Under the pieces are notes generated by a model. The model worked only from the letters and a program-made list of their open reading frames with translations. It was not told the DNA's origin and ran no database searches. Of a stretch of DNA of 64,000 nucleotides, positions 36,229 through 46,246 are shown in pieces. Every line of letters begins with the position of its first letter. The stretch's first letter is position 1. The DNA is taken from positions 317,570-381,569 of the forward strand of contig CAWESA010000024.1 of the NCBI GenBank assembly GCA_963811605.1, read 5' to 3'. This DNA comes from CAVQLX01 sp963811605 (lineage in GTDB: Bacteria > Desulfobacterota > Binatia > DP-6). A program made the translations under genes and the position numbers.

Positions 36229-38227
36229 TCACAGGCACTCGCCCCGTGCCACGACCTGTCCGCCCACCTTCTCAAGACGACAATTCTTGCGCGGATGTTT
36301 CAGCTCCTTGCCGCGGTCGTCGACGTCGGTGCGGTCGAACGAGATGCTGGCGCCACTCCTGTCGAGGGATACGGATTCGTTGCCGACTCGCACCTCACGG
36401 ATGATCTCGAGCCGGGAGACCATCTCCCGCGCGCGTGCGGCGTTGCTGACGACCCCGAGCGCGACCAGCGCGCGGGCATCCTTGCTCTGCATCGCGCTCC
36501 GGTAGCGCGCGAGCCAGGCGCTCACGTCCGCCGCGGTGATCGGGCCGGCCGTCGTCGGGGGGAGCGTCGGCGGCGGCAACCGGCTCGGGACGGTCGTCGG
36601 AGGCAGCCGGCTCACCAGCGTCGTCGGCGTCGTCGTGGGCACGGTCGGCGGCGGCGCGGCACGGATGTCGACCGTCCATGCGAGCGGATCGCTGCGCAGT
36701 CCGCGCGGATCGATCGATGCCACGTCGACCGCGTGCCTGCCCTGCGGCAGGTCGGACGGCAGCTGGAAGCGCCCGCTCGGCGAGCGCGGCTGGGTGTGTC
36801 CGTCGAGCCGCCACTCGTAGGTCAGGGCACCCTTCGACGGCGAGCTCGCGCCGGCCCGTAGCTCGCGCGTCTCGCCCGGCTCGAGCGTGAGCGTGCGATC
36901 CCTCGGCTCGATGCGGGAGATCTCCGGGGGCGACCACAGCACGTCGACGTCCCAGCCGACCCGTCCGCTCTTCAGCCCCGCCGCGTCGCTCACCTCGGCC
37001 TCGATCCGCTGGGCCACCTTGGCCTGGTCGAGGCTCGGCGCCTCGAAGCGCAGCGTCTTGCCCGTCCCCACCGGACGGCCGTCGACGAACCACGCGTACG
37101 CCAGCTTCTGCTTGGGATCGGGATCCGTCACCTTGAGGCCGAAGTCGATCGAGCGCCCCTCCTCGACCGCGAGCCGGCCCTTGGCCGCCGGCGTCTGTGC
37201 GACGATGCGCGGCGGCTGCGGCTCCGCCGGCACCGGGCTCTTCACGGCCAGCTTCCAGGAGCGCGTGCCGGCGCTGGCGCCGTCCTGATCCGTGACGCTG
37301 ACGCTGACCTGATCGCCGTCGCTCGCGTCCCGCAGCGTGAGCTCCGGCTGCGCGCCGGAGGCGACACGCTTGCCATTGCGCTCCCAGGTGTAGGTGAGCC
37401 GATCGTCGGCATCGGGGTCGCTCGCCTTGAGCGCGAAGGTCTGGGCCGCGCCGGCCTCGACCGTCACGGTGCCGGCGTCGGGCGCCGCCGACGCGATCAC
37501 CGGCGGGCGGTCGACGTTCACGACCTTCACCGGCCACGACTGCTCGAGCTGGCGTCCCTGCGACGTCGCGACCACCTGCACGGTGCGCGTTCGTCCCCCG
37601 TCGTCGAAGCCCGGGGCCCATTCCCAGGACGGCCCGCGGCCGACCTCCTCGCCATCCAGCGACCAGCGCAGCTGCAGGTCCGGCTGCGCGTCCGGCTGCG
37701 CGACCGCCGCCTCGAACCGCAGGCGCTGTCCCTCCTTGACCGTCGCCGTCTCGCCGGCAGGTGGCGAGATCGTGCCCCAGGCGAGACCGGGCACCGTCGG
37801 CGGCGGCGTGGTGGCGTGAGGCTGCTCGGGCTCCACCGTGGCGGTGGTCTCGGGCGGATGCTGCGGGAGCGTGGTCGGTGTGGTCGTGATCGGCTCCGGG
37901 CCCCGGTGCAGCAGTGCGTAGCCGAGAGCGAGGACCAGCACGAGCGTGGCGACGCCGGCATAGGGCAACCAGCCCCGTCCCGGCGGCTCGATCGGCCGCG
38001 GAGCCGGCACGGCGATCGGCTCGGAGGCGGCGGGCATCGGCGCCGCGATCACCGTCGCATCGTCGGTCTTCCCCGTCTGCGGCGCCGGCGGCGGCTCGAC
38101 GACGGTCGGCTCTTCGGGCGGGACCACGATCGTCGCCTCGGCGTCGCGTGCCGCCCGACTGGCGTCCTCCTCGGCCTGGCGGCGCGCCGCCTGCTCGGCC
38201 GCTTCCGCCGCGACGCGCGCCTCCTTT
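36229..38227 (-). CDS. C-terminal part of the T6SS kinase: membrane helix and extracytoplasmic domains
   Basis: Continues the kinase reading frame after a -1 shift at 38225-38227. The first readable residues (KEARVAAEAAEQAARRQAEE) carry on the coiled coil. A Pro-rich stretch, a transmembrane helix (WLPYAGVATLVLVLALGYALL) and a Thr/Pro linker follow. Then come about four Ig/PKD-like modules (LRFEAAV…QPDLQLRWSLDGE; LTYTWERNGKR; KLAYAWFVDGR; LTYEWRLDGH), another Thr/Pro linker and a C-terminal NTF2-like domain beginning DVSAWLARYRSAMQSKDARAL. If frame is restored, the whole protein has 2042 residues. The extracytoplasmic part could sense an envelope signal for the kinase (inference). Alternatively it is a remnant. 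Confidence 0.75.
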
Positions 38228-41200
38228 CTTCCTGCTCCTGCGCCCGGCGACGCGCTTCGGCCTCGGCCTGGCGACGTCGTGCGCCCTCCTCCTCCTCCGC
38301 GCGCCGCCGCGCCTCGGCATCCGCCGCCCGGCGTCGCGCCTCTTCTTCTTCTCGGTGCGCGCGCGCTTCCGCTTCTCGACGGCGTCGCGCCGCCTCGGCG
38401 ACCGCCGCATCGGTGGCGTCGTCGAACGCCGCCCCGGCCGCGGCGAACAGCGCCTGCGCCTCGCCGAAGGCGTCGCGCTGCGCCGCCGTCTCGGCATCGG
38501 CGAGTCGAGTCGTCGCGCTCGCGAGCGCCGCAGCCGCCAGCTCGCCGGCCTTCGCCTCGGCGGCGCGCGCAGCCGCAGCCGCCGCACCGGCGCGGGCCGC
38601 CTCGACGACCGCTCGCTGGCGGGCGCGCTCCTCGGCCGCCTTGCGCCGCGCCGCCTCCGCCGCGGCCTGGCGCTCCGCCTCCTCCTGCGCTCGACGCTTC
38701 GCCGCTTCGGCCGCCGCCTGCCGCCGCGCTTCCTCGTCCGCGGCGCGCCGCGCCGCCTCGGCCGCCGCGCGGCGCTCCGCTTCCTCCTCGCCTCGGCGTC
38801 GCTCGGCCTCGGCGGCCGCGCGGGCCGCAGCAGCAACCGTGGCGAAGGCGGAACCCGCGGCGTCGAAGGCGGACACCGCCGCGGCGAACGCCGCACCGGC
38901 GAGCGCCGACTCGGCTGCGGTCCAGCGCTCCTGCGCGGCGCGCCACGCCTCCGCTGCCCATCGCTCCGGGTCCGTGGCCCGTGCGGTCTCCCGAGCGGCC
39001 GCGGCCACCTCGCGCGCGGCCGCGGCTCGGCGGCGCCCCGCCTCGTCGAGGGCGAGGCGCGCGGCATCCTCGAACGCCGCGCCCGCGGCCGCGAACAGCT
39101 CGAGCGCCTCGGAGCACGCCTCGCGCGCAGCCGCGGCGCCGGCCGCGGACAGCTTCGCCGTGGCCGCTGCCAGCGCCGCGCGGGCGAGCTCGGCGGCGCC
39201 GGCCTCGCGCGCCCGCGCGGCCGCCGCGGTCGCTGCTGCACGTGACGCTTCGACGGCGGCGAGCTGGCGGGCGCGCTCCTCCGCGGCGCGACGTCGCGCC
39301 GCCTCCGCCTCCAGCCGCCGCCGCTCCCCGGCTTCCGCCTCCCGCGCCCGCGCGGTCGCGGTCTCGAATCCGGTCGTCGCCGCGGCGAACGCCGATGCGG
39401 CGTCCTCGAAAGCGTTCGCCGCCAGCGCTGCCTCCGCGTCGCTCCATCTGCTCTCCGCGGCGCGCCACGCATCGGCGGCCCAGCGGGCCGCGTCCGCCTG
39501 CTGCGCCTGCTCGCGCGCCGCGGCGGGCGCCGCCCGCGCTTCGAGCGCCTGGCGTCGGGCGGCTCCGACCCGCGCCGCGGTCGCGGCGTCGTCGAAGGCG
39601 GTCTCGGCCGCCCGGAAGAGCCGGGCCGCTTCCTCGAGCGCATCCCGCGCAACGGCGGTCTCCGCCCGATCCACCTGCGCGGTCGCGGCGACCAGCGTGT
39701 CGGCCGCGAGCGCCCCGGCACCCGCATCGCGTGCGCGCCCGGCGGCCGCCGTCGCCGAGGAGCGCGCCGCATCGACCGCGGCGAGCTGCCGGGCGCGCTC
39801 CTCCTCCGCCCGGCGCCGCGCCTCCTCCTCGGCCCGGAGGCGCGCCTCCTCCTCCGCCCGCCGGCGCACTTCCTCTTCTGCACGTCGCCGGAGCTCTTCC
39901 TCCTCGCGACGGCGCGCCTCCTCGGCCCGCGCACGGGCCAGGGTCGCGGCGCGCTCGAAGGCACCGCCCGCCTCCGCGAAGCGGCCCTCGGCGTCGGCGA
40001 ACTCCTCGCCGCTCATGGCCACCTCGCCGACCTGCCACAACCGCTCGGCCTCGCTGGCAAGCTCCGGGGCCCATCGGACCGCGTCGGCCTCGTGCGCCCC
40101 GGCGCGGTCGCGGGCGGCCGTGGTGCGCGCCGTCGATGCCTGACGGCGGGCGGTCTCGCGCACGGCCTCCCGCTCGGCATCTTCGAATGCCCGCGCCGCG
40201 TCACCGAAGTAGGCCGGCGCCTGGGCCAGCTCGTCACGGGCGAGCGCCGCATCGGCCTGCGCGAGGCGATCGGTCGCCGCCGTGAACCGGGCCGCCGCCA
40301 GCGTGTCGGCGCCGGCGGCACGGGCGCGCGCCGCGGCCGCGACCGCCCCAGCCTGCGCATCGCGCGCGGCGGCGAGGGCCCGCGCGCGCTCCTCCGCGGC
40401 CCGCCTCCGCGCTTCCTCCTCGGCGCGCCGGCGGGCTTCTTCCTCCTCGCGGCGGCGGCGCTCCTCGTCCTCTCTCCGCCGCGTCGCCAGCGCCGAGGCG
40501 GAGTCGAATGCCTGCGCGGCGCCGTCGAAGAGCCCGCGGGCCACGCGCAGGTCGCCCCCGTCGAGCGTCGCCGTCGCCCCGTCCAGCTGTGCCCGGGCGG
40601 CGGCGTACGCCTCCGTCGCGAACTCAGGCGCGCCCGCCGCCTCCGCCGCGTCCGCCGCCCGCCGTGCCGCGTCGCCTGCGAGCCGCGCCTGCGCATCCAG
40701 GCTGGCCCGCACCGCCTCGGCGAACGCGGCCCGCGCCCGGCGGAACCCGGCCGCGGCCTCGGCGTCGGCGCCGGCCGCCAGATGACGATCGCCCTCGGCA
40801 GCGGTCTCGCACGCCAGCGTCCAGGACGGGGCGGCGTACCGGGCCGCGTCCGCGTCCTCCGCCTCGCGGCGGGCGTCCACCGCCGCTGCCGCCGCATCGA
40901 CGGCGTCGGCGCGCCTGCGCTCGCGCTCCGTCTCGGCCGCCGATCGAGCCGTCCGGAACGCCGTCGCCGCACCGTCGAAGCCGCGCCGCGCCCCGTCGAC
41001 GTCACCGGACGCCAGCAGCGCGGCCGCGGCCTGCTCGCGCTCGTCGGCGGCCGACCAGAGGCCGGCGGCGAGCGTCGGCGCATCTGCCGCACGCGCTCCC
41101 TCACGGGCGGCGGCGGCGCCGTCGCGTGCGTCCTCCGCGGCCTTGCGCGCCAGGGCCGCCGCGGCTTGCTCCTGGGCCTCGGCGAACAGGCGCGCCGTCA

Positions 41201-42356
41201 GCTCGTAGAGCTCGCGAGCACGGCTGAGGTCACCGGCGGAGAGCGCGAAGGACGCCTCCTCCTCGCGCCGGATCGCGCCCTCGAACTCCGGCGTGGCCAG
41301 CTCGACCGCGCCGGCCTCGAGCGCGCGAGCCCGCGCCGCCTGCGCCTCGCCGCGAGCAGCCTCGGCACGCCGGCGCTCGCGCTCGGCCATGAGGGCCTGG
41401 ATCTGCTCCTCCAGCTCCTCTTCCGTCCGGGGCGCGCCGCCCGTGGCGCCGCCGCGCGGCCGCACGACCACGGTGGTGGCATCGGCGCCGCGCAGATCGT
41501 TCAGCGACTCGTCCAGCACCCCCAGCACCCCCTTCATGTTCGGGGGTCGGTTCTCGGGATCGCGCTGCACCATGCGCTGCACGAGCGCCCGCAAGCTCGG
41601 CAGTATCGGGACGGTGAACTCGGGCTCGAGCGCGTCGGGCTCGAACAGCACGCGGGCGAGGATCTCCTGTGGCTCGAGCCCGGCATGGAACTGCCGGCCC
41701 TCGAGCAGCTCGTAGAGCACGAGGCCGAACGCGAAGACGTCGGCACGGAAGTCGACCTGGACGCGCTCGCGGCCGCGCTTCAGCCCGAGCTGCTCGGGCG
41801 CGCTGTACTTGTACGTGCCGAGCATGGTCCCGGTGGTCGTGCGCTCCCCCGGATCGCCCAGCTTGACGAGGCCGAAGTCGGCGAGCAGCGCGTACATCGG
41901 CGTCCGGTCGCGCAGCAGGATGTTGCTCGGCTTGATGTCGCGGTGGACCATGCCGGTGTGCTGCACGCCGGCCGAGTCGACGTAGGGCTGGACGTGCGCG
42001 TAGGTCAGGGCGTCGGCGATCTGGCGCGCGATCTCGAGCGCGTCGAGCACCGGCGGGCGGCCGTTGGTCTTCAGGTACTGCGCCAGGTTCGGGCCGTCGA
42101 CGTACTCCATCTCCAGGTAGTACTGGTCGGCGTCGCGACCGAGGTCGAAGACCTGGACGATGTGCGCGTGCCGGAGCCGCGCCAGGGCCCGCCCTTCGCG
42201 GCGGAAGCGCGCCACGGTCTCCTCGCCGATGCCGTGGTCGGGCTGCACCTTGAGCGCGCGCACCTCGTCGAGTCCGAGGTGCCGCACCTTGTACACGGAG
42301 CCCTGGCCACCCTGGCCGAGCTTGCCGAGCACCTCGTACTTTCCCGCGATGATCAT
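38049..42356 (-). CDS. ppkA: T6SS Ser/Thr protein kinase with long repeat/coiled-coil region
   Basis: An N-terminal kinase domain (1-275) has all catalytic elements: GQGGQGS loop (14-20), Lys36, Glu54, HRDIKPSN (138-145), DFG (160-162) and APE. After it lies a roughly 1,050-residue helical region of repeated Ala-rich modules (A-R-x-A-G-A-x-x-L-A followed by an LF…A..AF.DA helix), interleaved with charged EEEARRRAEEE coiled coils. The reading as it stands ends in an Arg-rich tail of about 55 residues out of frame with the natural continuation. The true product probably reads through into the membrane-helix part. In the TPP pathway PpkA kinases, with PppA and Fha, trigger T6SS firing. It overlaps the phosphatase stop by four bases. 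Confidence 0.85.
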   Translation of the reverse strand: MIIAGKYEVLGKLGQGGQGSVYKVRHLGLDEVRALKVQPDHGIGEETVARFRREGRALARLRHAHIVQVFDLGRDADQYYLEMEYVDGPNLAQYLKTNGRPPVLDALEIARQIADALTYAHVQPYVDSAGVQHTGMVHRDIKPSNILLRDRTPMYALLADFGLVKLGDPGERTTTGTMLGTYKYSAPEQLGLKRGRERVQVDFRADVFAFGLVLYELLEGRQFHAGLEPQEILARVLFEPDALEPEFTVPILPSLRALVQRMVQRDPENRPPNMKGVLGVLDESLNDLRGADATTVVVRPRGGATGGAPRTEEELEEQIQALMAERERRRAEAARGEAQAARARALEAGAVELATPEFEGAIRREEEASFALSAGDLSRARELYELTARLFAEAQEQAAAALARKAAEDARDGAAAAREGARAADAPTLAAGLWSAADEREQAAAALLASGDVDGARRGFDGAATAFRTARSAAETERERRRADAVDAAAAAVDARREAEDADAARYAAPSWTLACETAAEGDRHLAAGADAEAAAGFRRARAAFAEAVRASLDAQARLAGDAARRAADAAEAAGAPEFATEAYAAARAQLDGATATLDGGDLRVARGLFDGAAQAFDSASALATRRREDEERRRREEEEARRRAEEEARRRAAEERARALAAARDAQAGAVAAAARARAAGADTLAAARFTAATDRLAQADAALARDELAQAPAYFGDAARAFEDAEREAVRETARRQASTARTTAARDRAGAHEADAVRWAPELASEAERLWQVGEVAMSGEEFADAEGRFAEAGGAFERAATLARARAEEARRREEEELRRRAEEEVRRRAEEEARLRAEEEARRRAEEERARQLAAVDAARSSATAAAGRARDAGAGALAADTLVAATAQVDRAETAVARDALEEAARLFRAAETAFDDAATAARVGAARRQALEARAAPAAAREQAQQADAARWAADAWRAAESRWSDAEAALAANAFEDAASAFAAATTGFETATARAREAEAGERRRLEAEAARRRAAEERARQLAAVEASRAAATAAAARAREAGAAELARAALAAATAKLSAAGAAAAREACSEALELFAAAGAAFEDAARLALDEAGRRRAAAAREVAAAARETARATDPERWAAEAWRAAQERWTAAESALAGAAFAAAVSAFDAAGSAFATVAAAARAAAEAERRRGEEEAERRAAAEAARRAADEEARRQAAAEAAKRRAQEEAERQAAAEAARRKAAEERARQRAVVEAARAGAAAAAARAAEAKAGELAAAALASATTRLADAETAAQRDAFGEAQALFAAAGAAFDDATDAAVAEAARRRREAEARAHREEEEARRRAADAEARRRAEEEEGARRRQAEAEARRRAQEQEERRRASRRKRPSRRRAARPRRTPVGRHATPRRRSWSRPKSRPSSSRRRRRRRGRPTMRR

Positions 42357-43150
42357 GGGGGATCGCAGCGAATCGAGACGACGGTCGAGTTGTCGCGACC
42401 ACCGCGATCGTTCGCCAGCTCGACGAGTCGCGTGCAGGTACGCTCGAGGTCGCCGGCGGTCTCGCGCACGACGCGGCCGATCTCGTCGGGCCGCACCAGG
42501 TCATGCACACCGTCCGACGTGAGCACGAAGACGTCGCCGGCTTCGGGCCGCTCGAGGCGCAGGCCCGGACGCACGAGCTCCTGCGTGCCGAGGGCCTGCG
42601 TGATCATGTGACGGTGGGGCGAGTTCTTGGCGTCCTCCGCCGCCATGCGACCCTCGCGCACCCACTGCTGCACCACCGTGTGATCCTCGGTGAGCTGCTC
42701 GATCGCACCACCGCGCACGCGGAAGACCCGGCTGTCCCCGACGTGGCAGACCGCGACCACGCCGTGGCGGTCGTCGAACAGGACCGCGGCCACCGTGCTG
42801 CCCATGCCGGCATGTGCCGGGTCCTGGCTCGCCTCGCGGATGCGTCGGTTGGCCTCCTCGACGGCGATGACCAGGCGCCGGCCACCGATCGACGTGCTGC
42901 CGGTCGGGTCGGTGACCGGCGTCAGATCGTCGTCGTCGGCGTCCTCGAGAGCCGAGCGCAACGAGTCGATCGCCATGCGGCTCGCGACTTCGCCCGCCTT
43001 GTGTCCGCCGAGGCCGTCGGCCACCACGAAGAACCCGAGGTCGGGGAAGACGCCGAAGGCGTCCTGGTTGTCCTTCCGGACCCGACCGACGTGACTGTAC
43101 GCCGCGGCAGCGAGGCGCCAGCGAACGCGAGCGGCCGGCAGGAGCGACAT
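42353..43150 (-). CDS. pppA: PP2C-type protein phosphatase (PppA-like)
   Basis: A 265-residue PP2C phosphatase that would remove phosphates added by the kinase encoded next to it. The metal-binding motifs are complete: KDNQDAFG, VADGLGGHKAGE, GMGSTVAAVLF, CHVGDSRVFR, LTSDGVHDLV and RDNSTVVSIR. Length is typical of bacterial PP2C. The ATG overlaps nothing upstream; the stop overlaps the kinase ATG. In Pseudomonas, PppA turns the T6SS off by dephosphorylating Fha (family knowledge). Confidence 0.94.
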   Translation of the reverse strand: MSLLPAARVRWRLAAAAYSHVGRVRKDNQDAFGVFPDLGFFVVADGLGGHKAGEVASRMAIDSLRSALEDADDDDLTPVTDPTGSTSIGGRRLVIAVEEANRRIREASQDPAHAGMGSTVAAVLFDDRHGVVAVCHVGDSRVFRVRGGAIEQLTEDHTVVQQWVREGRMAAEDAKNSPHRHMITQALGTQELVRPGLRLERPEAGDVFVLTSDGVHDLVRPDEIGRVVRETAGDLERTCTRLVELANDRGGRDNSTVVSIRCDPP

Positions 43151-43165
43151 GGTACGCGGCGGCGC

Positions 43166-43926
43166 TCAGGCGCGCGACCCGCCTCCTCCCCCCGCCGCGG
43201 CCAGCACGCGGTCGCGCCACGGATCGCCCAGCCGCTCGATCGCCTCGGGGTCCACGACCTCCTGGAAGACGCGCTCGCCGGTCATCTCGGTGCTCTGCAC
43301 CACGACGGCGTCGGGCGGTCGCAGGCTCGGCACGGCCGACGCCATGACCACGACGGGAAGCTCACCGAACTCGTCGAGGCGACGGGTCTCGAGCGGCAGC
43401 CGGAGGCCCGCGAAGACCTTGGCGATGCCGGGCTGGCGCGTCACGACGAGGTGCAGCGCGATCGCCAGCGTGAGCACGCGCTGCAGCTCCTCGGCGTCAC
43501 GGTTCTTGTCCGCCACCAGCTCGCGGAGGCGCTGCGGGCCATGGGCGGAGTACGACAGCACCCACTCGAACGGCCGGGTCACCACCACCCGCGTGTCGGC
43601 GTTCACCTGGTGCGCATACTGCACCGGCGCCATCTCGAGGGCGGGGCCGGGGACGTGCAGCGGCGGCTTCAGGTCGCGGGCGAGCGAGAACGGCGGCTTG
43701 CCCGCGATGCCCTCGTAGACACCGACGAGCTCCTTCCAGACCCGATCCGCACCGCGCACGCTCTGCTTCTCCCCCCCTGCACGAAGTCGCCGAGGACCGT
43801 GTGCGGGCGCAGGAGCGGGGTGAGCGTGGCGAGATGCTCGCGCGCGTCGGCGCGCACGATGTCGTCTACCTGCCGGGTGAGCTTGCGCAGCTCGAGAAGG
43901 CGCGTCATGCCGAAGCCCTCATCCAT
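43166..43926 (-). CDS. T6SS-associated protein of unknown function, frameshifted
   Basis: No family recognised. The 5' part reads MDEGFGMTRLLELRKLTRQV and continues to LGDFVQGG. The rest, in another frame, reads KQSVRGADRVWKELVGVYEG and so on to the end. A single base is missing in a run of seven G (minus strand, about 43771-43777); adding one G gives a continuous 254-residue protein. The mature protein would be a mixed helical/beta soluble protein with LTLAIALHLVVTRQPGIAKVF. It sits between the FHA-pseudokinase and PppA genes, so a role in the same signalling module is likely (inference). Confidence 0.65.
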
Positions 43927-45308
43927 CACCGGGGTTCTCCTTCCTGGTCGGGAACGTGCTCACGCAGCCAGCGCGCCGCCGCATCCGGACCGTAGCCCGG
44001 CGCCAGCCGCTCCAGTGCCGTCTCGAGCGCGCCGGCCAGATCGGCCACGCGGCCGAAACGGTCCTCGGGTCGCAGCTCGACGGCGCGCATGGTGGCCGCC
44101 GTCACCGCCGGCGGGACCTCGATGCGCACGGTGTCGACGCTGCGGAGCGTGGCCTGCTGGCCGGGCAATACCTGCTCGCGCGCCAGCAGCTCCCAGAGCA
44201 GCACACCGAGCGAGAAGATCGCCGCACGGAGGTCGGCGGCACCCGCGTGCTCCTCGGGAGCGGCGTAACGATCGCCGGACGGCGCGACGGGCAACGCCGG
44301 CGCCAGGAGCAACGCGATCCGTCCGTCGCGCGCGCACACCAGCTCGCCGTCGCCGACGGCGAGCTGCGCCGACTGCCCGTGAATCTTCTCGACGTGGGCC
44401 AGACCGCGCGTGGCCTCGAGCGCGATCCAGACCGCGAGGTCGACGGGCAGGTCGCGCCGTCCCTCGCGGCGCACGACCCCGGCGCTCACACCGTCCATCG
44501 CCGGATAGACCATCACGAGGTCGCCCTCGACCCGCAGCGTCTCGCGAGGCGCGAGGAGGTTGGGATGCGTGAGCAGCCGCAGCTGGTCGGCAGCGCGCAG
44601 AAACCGACGCCGCGCGAAGAAGCCGAGCTGCGGCGCACGGAGCCGGCGGAGGAGAATGGGGGAGTCGTCCCGCGTGTCCGCCCCCCGATCGACGCGGCAG
44701 ACATCGGACTCGTGCACCGTGCCGAAGAGCTCGAACCGTCCCACGCGATCCCGGGGGGCCTCCCGGCGGCTCCGGCGCGGCGGCGGAGGCGGCGGGGCCG
44801 ACGCGAGGGACGGCACCGGATCGACGGGACGCGCGCCGCGCGCGGGCGCCTCCTCGATGGTCGGGTCGCGCAGCACCGGCTCGGGGGCCTGCAACGGAGG
44901 AGGAGGCGACACGTCGCCCGCGAACACGACCGTGCGATCGGCGTCCTCCTCATCGTCGGCGAGCGGCGCGATCGTCACCTTGACGACGGCGAGGCCGAGC
45001 TGGACCTCGTCGCCGTCGGCGAGCACGGCCCCCTCCTCGGGCACGACCTGCCCCGCGCGCATCAGCAGGGCTTCGCGCTTGCGGGCCGTGATGCGCCAGC
45101 CGTCCGGCGTGGGCTCGATGACGGCGTGCTCGCGCGAGACCGTGTCGTCCTTCAGGACGAAGTCATTGCTCGCCTTGCGGCCGATCGTGACCGGCTGTCC
45201 GGGCGCGGTGGTGTCGAACCGCTCGCCCGCGCTCGCGCCCTTGATCGCAACCAGATGGAGCAGTCCGAGCCGCACCATCGACGCGGCTGCCGTCCCGGCG
45301 TCGCTCAT
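43926..45308 (-). CDS. FHA-domain protein fused to a degenerate kinase domain
   Basis: A 460-residue protein. The N-terminal FHA domain (about 15-110) has IGRKASNDFVLKDDTVSREH, with the Arg and Ser/His phosphothreonine-binding residues. An acidic/Pro-rich linker is followed by a kinase-like domain from about residue 200. That domain keeps YAAPEEHAG and the helix FSLGVLLWELL, but the VAIK Lys is Arg (LLRRLRAP), HRD-N is replaced by HGQSAQLAVGDGELV, and DFG by LLLAPAL. So it is a pseudokinase. Fha proteins bind PpkA-phosphorylated partners to activate T6SS. ATGA overlap with tagF. Confidence 0.88.
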   Translation of the reverse strand: MSDAGTAAASMVRLGLLHLVAIKGASAGERFDTTAPGQPVTIGRKASNDFVLKDDTVSREHAVIEPTPDGWRITARKREALLMRAGQVVPEEGAVLADGDEVQLGLAVVKVTIAPLADDEEDADRTVVFAGDVSPPPPLQAPEPVLRDPTIEEAPARGARPVDPVPSLASAPPPPPPRRSRREAPRDRVGRFELFGTVHESDVCRVDRGADTRDDSPILLRRLRAPQLGFFARRRFLRAADQLRLLTHPNLLAPRETLRVEGDLVMVYPAMDGVSAGVVRREGRRDLPVDLAVWIALEATRGLAHVEKIHGQSAQLAVGDGELVCARDGRIALLLAPALPVAPSGDRYAAPEEHAGAADLRAAIFSLGVLLWELLAREQVLPGQQATLRSVDTVRIEVPPAVTAATMRAVELRPEDRFGRVADLAGALETALERLAPGYGPDAAARWLREHVPDQEGEPR

Positions 45309-46237
45309 GCGCGCGCCACGCTTTCGACGCGGGTCAGCAGCTCGGCCCGCGTCCGCGCGCCCGACGGCGCGACGATCGCCTCGACGGCGTTCGCGCGCTC
45401 CGATCCCGGCTCCGGCAGTGACCGCCACGGCTCGGTGACGTCATCGATCGGCGCCATGTCGAGGGAGCTTAGCACAGCGGCCAGATCGGGACCCTCGGGC
45501 GGACGATAGAAGGCCACCAGGCGCGGCGGAGCCTCCCCCAGCACCATGGCGGGACGCTGCCCGCCTGCGCCGACGGCCGCCGCGAGGAGGGCGAGCCAGA
45601 ATCCGGCCCGCGCCGCGGACTGCGACGGATCGGTGGGCAGCGGCAGCGCCACGCTGATGCCCTCCGCCGCGCTGCGCGCCTGACGCTGGGCCTCGGCGAC
45701 CGCCAGCAGGTTGGCCGCCGCGTGGCGGCCAGCATCGCCGGCCGCGTCGGTCACGCTCTCCCAGACAGCGCCGGCAAGCGGCGCCGCGAGCGTATCACCA
45801 TGCGCGGCCTGCGCCGCCGCCCAGTCGAGCGGCGATCGAGCCGCCTCGAGCGCGCTCGTCAACGATGCCAGGTCGTCCCACTGCCGCGCCGCCAGCGCGG
45901 CGAGCGTCGCCCAGGTGGCGGCGAGCGCGACCGGCACCAGGGGCCAGTCCTCGGCGCGGACGCCGCCCACGTCCTCGACGAAGAAGGTCACCGGATGACG
46001 GCGCAGGCCATCGCTGCTCTGGCGCACGACGCCGGCGAGCAGGCCGCCGCCGTCGGTCGTGACCGCGAAGCGGGCGAGCGACGACTCCGCCGGTGCATCT
46101 CCGCGCGCCGTCCAGGCCGCGTGCGCCCCTTCGACCCAGCGCACGACCCAGGCGGACGCCGGAGTTCCGAGTCCCAGACGGAGGAACTCGCGATGGAAGG
46201 GCAGCTTCCCGAAGCACGAGACGGCGAGCGGAGCCAC
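45305..46237 (-). CDS. tagF: T6SS-associated protein TagF
   Basis: A 310-residue TagF, starting with the family signature CFGKLPFHREFLRLG. It includes WVRWVEGAHAAW-type and RHPVTFFVEDVGG segments and ends with a polar C-terminus. TagF is a negative regulator that binds the FHA component; here it is encoded directly next to the FHA-pseudokinase, with overlapping start and stop. Length matches the single-domain form without the PppA fusion seen in some species. Confidence 0.93.
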   Translation of the reverse strand: MAPLAVSCFGKLPFHREFLRLGLGTPASAWVVRWVEGAHAAWTARGDAPAESSLARFAVTTDGGGLLAGVVRQSSDGLRRHPVTFFVEDVGGVRAEDWPLVPVALAATWATLAALAARQWDDLASLTSALEAARSPLDWAAAQAAHGDTLAAPLAGAVWESVTDAAGDAGRHAAANLLAVAEAQRQARSAAEGISVALPLPTDPSQSAARAGFWLALLAAAVGAGGQRPAMVLGEAPPRLVAFYRPPEGPDLAAVLSSLDMAPIDDVTEPWRSLPEPGSERANAVEAIVAPSGARTRAELLTRVESVARA

Positions 46238-46246
46238 GTGCCGCCT

